This document shows, one piece after another, positions 1 to 5,327 of a DNA stretch of 6,248 bases. A model generated the notes under the pieces. That model was not told the DNA's origin, did no database searches, and saw nothing but the letters and a program-made list of their open reading frames with translations. Made by a program: the position numbers and the translations under genes. The stretch is from DATEMK01 sp035275625 (lineage in GTDB: Bacteria; Bacteroidota; Bacteroidia; AKYH767-A; OLB10): positions 1-6,248 of the forward strand of contig DATEMK010000176.1 of NCBI GenBank assembly GCA_035275625.1, given 5' to 3'. Position 1 is the stretch's first letter. Each line of letters starts with the position of its first letter.

Positions 1-498
1 GAGAAAAAGGGATTTACCTGATTGAAAAATAAAACCCATTGCTGTGGAAATAAAAACGAGAGCGAAAAAAGAATACGCAAATGTTTTTTTAAACGGCAGC
101 AGCGAAATGTTAAACAAGATTTTAAACCCGAGCAGAAATAAGATACCGACAAATATAAAAGACGAAATTCCAAACCAGTTTACCATGAACTGGTGCGAAA
201 TGAGTGCCCCGAATTTACCGAGCCAGTTTTCCACCCTGATGTCTTTATTTCCAAGCAAGCTCCACCATGTACCGGTTACCTTATCGTGGTCCGCCTGCCA
301 GGTAAAAATGTAAGAAGTGAATGCGATGAGTAAAAAAACCGACAGCAGCAGCACCGATAAACCAAATATGCGATGCGTCCGTTCGCTCTTAAAAAATGTA
401 ATAACGGATTGAATTTTTTCCTTAAAAGAAAGCTTTTTGGATGACCGTGCGGGTTTTTCGCCATCCTGGTTTTTTATCCTGTTTCCTTTTGCTGCCAT
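1..498 (-). CDS. ftsK: DNA translocase FtsK, N-terminal membrane domain (3' end off the left edge)
   Basis: Reading the minus strand from an ATG at 498 gives 166 codons open to the window edge with no stop. FtsK anchors at the division septum and pumps chromosome DNA towards dif during division. Visible are a basic, hydrophilic N-terminus (about residues 1-45), a hydrophobic helix (about 46-65, ending FTSYIFTW), then the motifs NWLGKFGALISHQF and NWFGISSFIFVG, then two more hydrophobic stretches. This matches the four-helix FtsK_4TM domain of Bacteroidota FtsK as I know it. The linker, the RecA-like motor and the gamma DNA-reading domain lie outside the window. The start is the first ATG preceding the basic segment, with no recognisable Shine-Dalgarno site. 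It is divergent from the secreted-protein gene to its right. The family call is firm for the visible part; whether the motor is intact cannot be seen. Confidence 0.9.
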   Translation of the reverse strand, partial: MAAKGNRIKNQDGEKPARSSKKLSFKEKIQSVITFFKSERTHRIFGLSVLLLSVFLLIAFTSYIFTWQADHDKVTGTWWSLLGNKDIRVENWLGKFGALISHQFMVNWFGISSFIFVGILFLLGFKILFNISLLPFKKTFAYSFFALVFISTAMGFIFQSGKSLFL

Positions 499-539
499 AG
501 GGATGTTTAGTTTTAATGTTGGTAAAAATAAACGTTGAA

Positions 540-571
540 CAAATAGACCTGCCGGATAATCTTTTACGAAA
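540..571 (-). promoter_or_regulatory. Possible Bacteroidota-type promoter for ftsK
   Basis: On the minus strand, TCTATTTG (547-540) differs at one position from the Bacteroidota -7 consensus TAnnTTTG. TTTCG (571-567) lies 19 bases further upstream, roughly where the -33 TTTG element is expected. The implied leader to the ATG at 498 is about 30 nt. Both boxes are imperfect, so this is only a candidate. Confidence 0.25.
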
Positions 572-619
572 TGAACAATTGATTGTGAATAATTATAAAC
601 GGAGGAAACGGAAATAAAG

Positions 620-627
620 TATCTTTG
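620..627 (+). promoter_or_regulatory. -7 promoter element (TAnnTTTG) of the secreted-protein gene
   Basis: TATCTTTG is an exact match to the Bacteroidota sigma-ABfr -7 consensus TAnnTTTG. It would give a start of transcription near 634 and a leader of about 45 nt before the ATG at 679. No TTTG is seen at the expected -33 position (AAAC lies there), so the upstream half is weak. Confidence 0.45.
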
Positions 628-678
628 ATTGGAGGATAGGATGATGGTGACGAAAAATTTTGTATTAAATCTGAACTC

Positions 679-2271
679 ATGAAAAATAAAATATTTTTAT
701 TGCTGATCATTCAAACACTGTTTTCTGTTGAAACAATGTTTGCACAAATTACATTTCAGAAAACTATTGGAGGAGGCAACCATGATGAGGGAAATTCCGT
801 TCAGCAAACTACTGATGGAGGATATATTATTGCCGGCTCTAAATCAAGTTCTGGCGGTACTAATGATGTTTATTTAATTAAGACCAATTCAAATGGAAAT
901 ACACTTTGGACAAAAACATTTGGCGGAACAGGTAGTGATGCTGGTTATTCCGTTCAGCAAACTACGGATGGGGGATACATAATAGCGGGAGGTATCGAGA
1001 GCTTCAGTCCCCCGCATATGGATGTTTATTTAATTAAGACGGATGCCAATGGAGATACGCTTTGGACAAAACGGTTTGGCGAAAACAATGATGATTTGGG
1101 AAACTCTGTTAAGCAAACTACCGATGGAGGATATATTATTACCGGATGGTCAAAGAGTTTCGGTTCAGGTTATTATGAAGTTTATTTAATCAAGACCGAT
1201 GTCAATGGAAATTTACTTTGGTCAAAGATTTATGGCGGCTTTACTATTGATATTGGCAGTTCTGTTCAGCAAACTGCCGATGGAGGATATATTATTGCAG
1301 GATATACCCGGAGTTTCGTTCAAGCGTATTTTGATGTTTATTTAATTAAAACCGATGCCAATGGAAATGCGCTTTGGACAAAAACCTTTGGCGGAACAGT
1401 TGTTGAAAAGGGTTATTCCGTTCAGCAAACTACCGATGGAGGATATATTATTGCCGGTGAGACCTGGAGTTTCGGTGCCGGTGGCGCGGATGTTTATTTA
1501 CTAAGGACCGATGCTAATGGAAATTCGCTTTGGGCAAAATCCTTTGGCGGAGCAAATGATGATTATGGATATTCCGTTCAGCAAACTGCTGATGGAGGGT
1601 ATATTGTTACAGGGTATACTAACAGTTTCGGTGCAGGTGATAATGATGTTTATTTAATCAGGACCGATGCCAATGGAGATTCGCTTTGGACAAAAACATT
1701 TGGCGGAACAAATGATGACTGGGGATACACCGTTCAGCAAACTGCCGATGGAGGATATATTATTACCGGGTTGACATATAGTTTCGGTGCAGTCACTGGG
1801 AATGTTTATTTAATCAAGACCGATAGTTCAGGGAACAGCGGATGTAACGAGGGAAATCCCGTCACCATTGTTACCACGCCTGCAACAATTGGATTAAATG
1901 CAGCAACAATTGTAACTTCTGCTGCTACTGTTGTAACAACTCCCGCAACAATAGTTGGCAGCGGAGGAACAGTTACTACGCTTTGCATAACAACAGGCGT
2001 CCCTCCAATTTTCAATCTTCAATCTTCAATTTTCAATATCTCCCCTAATCCATTTTCAAATGAAATTAATATTAGCAGCACTGCCAATGACCTTTCAGAA
2101 ATCATACTTTACGACATCACATCAAGAAAACTTTTGCAGCAAACTTTTACCGGCTCAGCTTCAATAAACACTTCGCAGCTTTCAAAAGGAATTTACTTGT
2201 ACGAAGTGAGAAACAATCCCGATAGCTATCGGGACGGGATAATTAAAAAAGGGAAGGTTGTGAAAGAATAG
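679..2271 (+). CDS. Secreted seven-repeat (probable beta-propeller) protein with T9SS type A sorting domain
   Basis: This 530-aa protein is predicted to be exported by Sec and then by the type IX secretion system; its ligand or activity is unknown. Residues 1-22 are a signal peptide (MKNK, hydrophobic core, likely cut after MFA before Gln23). Residues 28-390 are seven repeats of about 52 aa, each with SVQQT(T/A)DGGYI near its start, DVYLIKTDANG late in the unit, and LWTKTFGG across the junction to the next. Seven copies suggest a seven-bladed beta-propeller, which is inference. Residues 391-440 are a Thr/Val/Ala linker built on TPATI-like units, with Cys389 and Cys436 flanking it as a possible disulfide. 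Residues about 451-530 are the sorting domain: ISPNPFSNEI, then LYDITSRKLL, then LSKGIYLYEV, then a basic end GKVVKE. Two odd insertions lie in its C-terminal part: a heptamer array at the linker/sorting-domain junction and an 18-bp palindrome encoding PDSYRD. It appears monocistronic. Confidence 0.88.
   Translation: MKNKIFLLLIIQTLFSVETMFAQITFQKTIGGGNHDEGNSVQQTTDGGYIIAGSKSSSGGTNDVYLIKTNSNGNTLWTKTFGGTGSDAGYSVQQTTDGGYIIAGGIESFSPPHMDVYLIKTDANGDTLWTKRFGENNDDLGNSVKQTTDGGYIITGWSKSFGSGYYEVYLIKTDVNGNLLWSKIYGGFTIDIGSSVQQTADGGYIIAGYTRSFVQAYFDVYLIKTDANGNALWTKTFGGTVVEKGYSVQQTTDGGYIIAGETWSFGAGGADVYLLRTDANGNSLWAKSFGGANDDYGYSVQQTADGGYIVTGYTNSFGAGDNDVYLIRTDANGDSLWTKTFGGTNDDWGYTVQQTADGGYIITGLTYSFGAVTGNVYLIKTDSSGNSGCNEGNPVTIVTTPATIGLNAATIVTSAATVVTTPATIVGSGGTVTTLCITTGVPPIFNLQSSIFNISPNPFSNEINISSTANDLSEIILYDITSRKLLQQTFTGSASINTSQLSKGIYLYEVRNNPDSYRDGIIKKGKVVKE
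760..1848 (+). repeat. Seven in-gene tandem repeats of about 156 bp
   Basis: The repeat units start at about 760, 913, 1069, 1225, 1381, 1537 and 1693. The period is 156 bp, except that the first unit is 153 bp. Conservation is high at DNA level too: the segment GTTCAGCAAACT followed by GATGGAGG recurs in nearly every unit (the third reads GTTAAGCAAACT), with mostly third-codon changes between them. The variable part of each unit is the 12-15 codons between the GGYI and VYL motifs. Such similarity makes unit gain or loss by recombination plausible. Confidence 0.9.
2004..2038 (+). repeat. Heptamer tandem array inside a coding region (TTCAATC-type, about 5 copies)
   Basis: Units read TCCAATT, TTCAATC, TTCAATC, TTCAATT, TTCAATA. 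The last four keep TTCAAT exactly; the first has one change. In frame they encode PPIFNLQSSIFNI (residues 442-454), so the array forms the junction between the Thr/Val linker and the sorting domain. Seven bases is not a multiple of three, so losing or gaining one unit would shift the frame. Confidence 0.85.
2217..2234. repeat. Perfect 18-bp palindrome TCCCGATAGCTATCGGGA within the T9SS sorting domain
   Basis: The 18 bases are identical on both strands, with no spacer. CGGGAT follows at 2235-2240 and could pair alternatively with ATCCCG at 2216-2221. The bases 2218-2235 encode PDSYRD between RNN and GIIKKGK. Removing exactly those 18 bases restores RNNGIIKKGKVVKE, the usual shape of a T9SS C-terminus. 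I therefore read it as a short in-frame insertion of a dispersed palindromic repeat. Confidence 0.85.
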
Positions 2272-2280
2272 ACAATGACC

Positions 2281-2332
2281 ATGGATGATGGATGATGGTC
2301 AATTACCCAATTACCTTAATTACTCAATCACC
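2281..2332 (+). repeat. Intergenic 7- and 8-bp tandem repeats
   Basis: Just after the stop of the secreted-protein gene come two exact ATGGATG heptamers (2281-2294) followed by a partial ATGGTC. GACCAT before them (2277-2282) and ATGGTC (2295-2300) are inverted to each other. Then come two exact CAATTACC octamers (2300-2315) and two decayed units, TTAATTAC and TCAATCACC (2316-2332). No gene or terminator is evident here. Confidence 0.75.
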
Positions 2333-2361
2333 CTTATACCTTCACCCTGCTCACCATACTC

Positions 2362-2393
2362 TTCGCAGATTAATCGCAGATAAATTACTTTTG
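2362..2393 (+). promoter_or_regulatory. Candidate promoter of the glycan genes, leaving almost no leader
   Basis: TACTTTTG at 2386-2393 matches the Bacteroidota -7 consensus TAnnTTTG exactly. TTCG at 2362-2365 lies 20 bases upstream and approximates the -33 element with one change. The -7 box ends only 7 bases before the ATG at 2401, so transcription would begin at or very near the start codon, implying a leaderless message. It may equally be a chance match. Confidence 0.4.
2363..2384 (+). repeat. Direct repeat of 11 bp (TCGCAGATTAA / TCGCAGATAAA)
   Basis: Two adjacent 11-mers share 10 of 11 bases. They sit immediately upstream of the aminotransferase gene and overlap its candidate promoter, so they may have been co-opted as part of it or may be a further dispersed short repeat. 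Confidence 0.6.
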
Positions 2394-2400
2394 CCTGCTT

Positions 2401-3651
2401 ATGATACCATTCTCCCCTCCTCACATAGACCAGGAAATTATTGATGCAGTAGTTGAAACGCTCAAATCAGGCTGGATCACTACCGGTCCTAAAACGAAGC
2501 TTTTTGAAAAAAAAATAACAGAATATTGCGGATGCAAAGCGGCTGTGTGTGTAAACTCGGCAACAGCAGGGCTTGAAATTATGCTGCGTTGGTTTGGTGT
2601 GGGAGAAGGAGATGAGGTGATAGTTCCCGCTTATACTTACACGGCAACTGCTAATGTGGTAAAGCATTGCGGTGCAAAACCGGTAATGGTTGATGCCGGT
2701 AATGATTTTAATGTGGATGTTACTCAAATTGAAAAAGCCATCACACCAAACACCAAAGCAATCATGCCTGTTGACTTTGCCGGATTGCCCTGTGATTATG
2801 ATGCAATAAATGAACTGGTAAGAAGAGCAGACGTAAAAAATAAATTCCGCCCAAAAAACGAAAACCAAAAAAAGCTGGGAAGGATAATGGTGCTGGCAGA
2901 TGCCGCACATTCAGTGGGAGCAACATATAAAGGAAAAAAAGCAGGAAGTTTAACGGATGCTTCGGTTTTTTCATTTCATGCAGTTAAGAATTTAACAACA
3001 GCGGAAGGCGGATGCATAGCACTAAATTTTGATGCGCCATTCGATAACGAAGAACTATATAAGTTTTTATGTATATATATTTTGCACGGGCAAAACAAAG
3101 ATGCCCTGGCGAAAATGCAAAAAGGAAACTGGAGATATGATATTATCGAAGCCGGTTTCAAATGTAACATGACGGATATTCTTGCAGCCATCGGCTTAGT
3201 GGAGATTGCAAGATATGACAGTGACACATTAGTAAAACGAAAATACATTTGTGAAAAATATTCTGATGCTTTTGCAAAAAAAAACTGGGCGGAAGTTCCG
3301 AAACTTCAAACTTCAAACCTCAAACCTCAAACAGTTACCGAAGGCTCGTATCATTTGTATCCGCTAAGAATAAAAGGAATTAAAGAAGAACAGCGGGATA
3401 AAATCATTGCAGAAATATTTAACAAAGATGTTTCGGTAAATGTGCACTTCATCCCGTTGCCTATGTTTTCATATTATAAAAGGGAAGGATATAAGATTTC
3501 AGATTACCCGGTTGCTTATGATAATTATTCAAGGGAAATTTCCTTGCCTGTATTTTATGATTTAACAGACGGGCAAATTCAGACGGTGATTGAAGCAGTG
3601 GTAACATCTGTGGAGAAAGTTTTAAGTGAGGAAAAAATTGCTGCAACTTAA
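2401..3651 (+). CDS. DegT/DnrJ/EryC1/StrS-family PLP-dependent sugar aminotransferase
   Basis: This 416-aa enzyme is predicted to transfer an amino group from glutamate to a keto-sugar nucleotide in the cytoplasm, giving an amino-sugar for surface polysaccharide or glycoprotein glycan. The N-terminal GWITTGP (24-30), the cofactor-pocket segment NSATAGLE (52-59), VIVPAYTYTATAN (73-85), VLADAAHSVGA (164-174; Asp167 should contact the PLP ring nitrogen), and SFHAVKNLTTAEGG (191-204; Lys196 is the predicted Schiff-base lysine) are all present in order. The C-terminal SVNVHFIPLP and YSREISLPVFYDLTD motifs are also family-typical. Length is normal to slightly long. Met1 begins the conserved MIPFSPP, supporting this start despite no Shine-Dalgarno site. 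Residues 302-311 are encoded by a heptamer array and look like an added surface loop. It is 12 bp upstream of the phosphoglycosyl transferase, probably co-transcribed. The exact sugar cannot be told; PglE/WecE-like roles are options. Confidence 0.9.
   Translation: MIPFSPPHIDQEIIDAVVETLKSGWITTGPKTKLFEKKITEYCGCKAAVCVNSATAGLEIMLRWFGVGEGDEVIVPAYTYTATANVVKHCGAKPVMVDAGNDFNVDVTQIEKAITPNTKAIMPVDFAGLPCDYDAINELVRRADVKNKFRPKNENQKKLGRIMVLADAAHSVGATYKGKKAGSLTDASVFSFHAVKNLTTAEGGCIALNFDAPFDNEELYKFLCIYILHGQNKDALAKMQKGNWRYDIIEAGFKCNMTDILAAIGLVEIARYDSDTLVKRKYICEKYSDAFAKKNWAEVPKLQTSNLKPQTVTEGSYHLYPLRIKGIKEEQRDKIIAEIFNKDVSVNVHFIPLPMFSYYKREGYKISDYPVAYDNYSREISLPVFYDLTDGQIQTVIEAVVTSVEKVLSEEKIAAT
3304..3331 (+). repeat. 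Heptamer tandem array inside the aminotransferase gene (CTTCAAA/CCTCAAA, 4 copies)
   Basis: Units read CTTCAAA, CTTCAAA, CCTCAAA, CCTCAAA. They are in frame and encode about LQTSNLKPQT (residues 302-311) between the conserved WAEVP and the SYHLYPLRI strand. The period is 7 bp, so a change of one unit would shift the frame. Written in the register TTCAAAC it differs by one base from the TTCAATC array in the gene upstream. Confidence 0.88.
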
Positions 3652-3663
3652 TCTTAAACCTTA

Positions 3664-4257
3664 ATGGTAAAAAGAGTTTTTGACCTTATTTTCTCATCGT
3701 TACTTATTATTCTTCTTTCTCCCCTCTTTCTGATCATTTCACTGATGATAGTAATTGACAGTAAAGGAGGAATAGTATTCAGGCAAAAAAGAGTTGGAAA
3801 AAACAATCACGATTTTGATATTTATAAATTCCGGACCATGCATACAGGTTCAGATAAAAAAGGATTGCTTACAGTTGGAATGAAAGATGAAAGAGTAACA
3901 CGCACCGGGTATTTTCTCCGTAAATATAAGTTAGATGAACTCCCTCAATTATTCAATGTGCTTATCGGGAACATGAGTTTCGCAGGCCCGAGGCCGGAAG
4001 TCCGCAGGTATGTTGAAATGTATAATAGCGAACAATTGCATGTGCTGGATGTAAAGCCGGGCATTACGGATTATGCATCTATTGATTTTGCCAATGAAAA
4101 TGAACTGCTCGCTAAATCAGCAAATCCTGAAGATACATATACCAGCATCATAATGCCGGCTAAATTAAAATTGAATTTAAAATATATCCGCGAACAAAGT
4201 TTTTTGACAGATATGAAAATTATTTTCAGGACAATAAGGAAGATATTTTTGGAATGA
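3664..4257 (+). CDS. Monotopic phosphoglycosyl transferase (bacterial sugar transferase, PglC-like)
   Basis: This 197-aa protein is predicted to transfer a sugar-1-phosphate from a UDP-sugar to undecaprenyl phosphate at the inner face of the cytoplasmic membrane, the first committed step of a lipid-linked glycan. It has one hydrophobic N-terminal segment (about 5-31) with the Ser19-Pro20 pair expected at the break of a re-entrant helix. It also has FRQKRVGKNNHDFDIYKFRTM (39-59), the catalytic Asp91-Glu92 pair in KLDELPQLFNVL, and the GPRPE motif (108-112). It then has PGITDYASIDFANENELL. About 200 aa is the size of the minimal PglC type, lacking the extra membrane helices of WbaP-like enzymes. 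The start is 12 bp after the aminotransferase stop, suggesting an operon. Donor sugar is unknown; an amino- or diamino-sugar is suggested only by its neighbour. No glycosyltransferases or flippase follow on this strand. Confidence 0.92.
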   Translation: MVKRVFDLIFSSLLIILLSPLFLIISLMIVIDSKGGIVFRQKRVGKNNHDFDIYKFRTMHTGSDKKGLLTVGMKDERVTRTGYFLRKYKLDELPQLFNVLIGNMSFAGPRPEVRRYVEMYNSEQLHVLDVKPGITDYASIDFANENELLAKSANPEDTYTSIIMPAKLKLNLKYIREQSFLTDMKIIFRTIRKIFLE

Positions 4258-4263
4258 TGAAGT

Positions 4264-4330
4264 GTTGGAATATTGGAATCCCTTATTAAGCCATCACCAA
4301 ATTATCAAATCATCAAATCATCAAATCATC
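4264..4330 (+). repeat. Octamer tandem arrays in the convergent intergenic region
   Basis: Two octamers, GTTGGAAT and ATTGGAAT (4264-4279), are followed after a short gap by CACCAAAT, TATCAAAT, CATCAAAT, CATCAAAT and a partial CATC (4295-4330). The arrays fill most of the 80 bp between the convergent stops of the phosphoglycosyl transferase and the SirB1-like gene. No GC-rich hairpin with a T tract is visible, so no classical terminator can be called. Confidence 0.8.
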
Positions 4331-4337
4331 TTATTCA

Positions 4338-5216
4338 CTAACTGATGTAATCCAACAACTCTTCAATCTCATAAAGCTTTTCTCCTTCATTTAATTTTTG
4401 ATAAGAAAAAGAAAGATTGCGCAGGGAGCGCTTTATAATATCCACATTGGTACAGGGTTCAAAGAAAATTTTATTGGGTTTTAAATTCAGTTTATTCAAA
4501 AACTGTTCAATATCTTTTTTATTAAAAATTGCTCCGCGGCTGAAAGCATTCACATAAAAAAGAACAGAGGCTTCAGGATAGGTATATTCATAAACTGCAT
4601 CATTACTTTTTTCCTGGTACGCCAGAATAAAATGTTCTGGGAGATTCACTCCATAAAGAGGTATGTCAAGCTGCTGCGCAATGATCGAGTAAACCGTACA
4701 TAACATCAACGGATTTCCTTTGCGTGTTTCCAGCACAGAATTGATAAAAGAATTTTGCGGAGCATGAAAATTTGATGTGTTGCCATTGAACCCATACGAA
4801 TCAAATAAAACCCTGTTCAGCACCTGCACTTTTTCAAGGGGAGCAAGGTTTTTGTCAAGCTGGACATAAGCTTCCCGCTTTATTTTATTCAGTTGCTCTC
4901 TTACTTTCGTTTCGTCCAGGTCGGGATACTGGTACCGTGCAATCAAAATTACACCTGCGAGAAGGTCTTCTGAATTTTCTTCACACCATTTTTTTAATTC
5001 TGCCTTCAGGTTATCAAACTGGATTTTGTGAATAATGTTTTCAATGCGTTCCTGCAGAACGGCATCGAAAGATTTGCCCCATGCCTCTTCCAGTATGGGT
5101 ATAACGTGTGTGCCAAGTGTTACCAGTCTTTCCTCAATATGAGTGACCACTTCCTTATCTGTATCATCAAGAAGGCTGATCAGCGCTTTTAATTCGGATG
5201 CATTAAGAGATTCCAT
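4338..5216 (-). CDS. SirB1-like transglutaminase-core (Transglut_core2) protein
   Basis: This is a 292-aa cytoplasmic protein with no signal peptide or membrane segment. Residues about 1-70 are helical and look HEAT-like (LISLLDDTDKEVVTHIEERL, then VIPILEEAW). The core holds FNGNTSNFHAPQNSFINSVL (143-162), ETRKGNPLMLCTVYSIIAQQL (163-183) and GVNLPEHFILAY (189-200), the signature of the SirB1 branch of the transglutaminase-like fold. Cys173 and His195 are placed where the catalytic Cys and His could sit. The later VNAFSRG segment has Asn223 where I would expect an acidic residue, so activity is uncertain. Function across this family is poorly defined. It is convergent with the glycan genes and 94 bp downstream of the LYS1-like gene on the same strand. 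A one-mismatch -7 box, TATCTTTT (minus strand, 5277-5270), may serve it. Confidence 0.8.
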   Translation of the reverse strand: MESLNASELKALISLLDDTDKEVVTHIEERLVTLGTHVIPILEEAWGKSFDAVLQERIENIIHKIQFDNLKAELKKWCEENSEDLLAGVILIARYQYPDLDETKVREQLNKIKREAYVQLDKNLAPLEKVQVLNRVLFDSYGFNGNTSNFHAPQNSFINSVLETRKGNPLMLCTVYSIIAQQLDIPLYGVNLPEHFILAYQEKSNDAVYEYTYPEASVLFYVNAFSRGAIFNKKDIEQFLNKLNLKPNKIFFEPCTNVDIIKRSLRNLSFSYQKLNEGEKLYEIEELLDYIS

Positions 5217-5302
5217 ATCGGGGATAGTGATGAGTCCTGTATTTGAATGTAAAATAAATAAATTCTCAGAAAAGATAAAAACGCGGTTTGATAAAATTTA
5301 TT

Positions 5303-5327
5303 ATTACGTCTTACCCGGCAACGTAAT
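5303..5327 (-). terminator. Stem-loop at the end of the LYS1-like gene, possible weak terminator
   Basis: ATTACGT (5303-5309) and ACGTAAT (5321-5327) are perfect 7-bp inverted arms around an 11-base loop that includes the stop codon. On the minus strand the stem is followed by AATAAATTTTAT, which is AT-rich but not a clean T run. The stem is short and AT-rich, so termination here is only a possibility. Confidence 0.25.

Larger units (their letters stand above)
499..678. other. Divergent intergenic region
   Basis: This 180-bp spacer separates the divergent ftsK and secreted-protein genes. It holds candidate promoters on both strands and no ORF or strong hairpin that I can see. Purine-rich GGAGGA and GGATGATGG stretches at about 601-647 resemble the degenerate G/A-rich repeat downstream of the next gene but do not form a clean array. 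Confidence 0.5.

Noticed and set aside
44..313. Plus-strand 89-aa ORF
   Set aside because: It lies antisense to the clear FtsK membrane domain and shows no domain, signal or start context of its own.
276..464. Minus-strand 62-aa ORF
   Set aside because: It overlaps ftsK in another frame on the same strand; the ftsK frame carries the conserved motifs.
1806..2015. Minus-strand 69-aa ORF rich in Val and Ala
   Set aside because: It is the complement of the Thr/Val linker repeat; its composition is a by-product of that repeat.
2217..2240. Palindrome as the transcription terminator of the secreted-protein gene
   Set aside because: It lies inside the coding region about 40 bases before the stop, has no loop or T tract, and is better explained as an inserted repeat.
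2277..2300. GACCAT/ATGGTC inverted repeat as a terminator or operator
   Set aside because: The arms are only 6 bp and arise from the ATGGATG heptamer sequence; no T run follows.
2467..2910. Minus-strand 147-aa ORF, long enough to look real
   Set aside because: It is antisense to the conserved N-terminal half of the aminotransferase and its Cys/His/Phe-rich product resembles no family I know.
4295..4330. Possible CRISPR array
   Set aside because: The units are 8 bp with no spacers, far too short for CRISPR repeats, and there are no cas genes.
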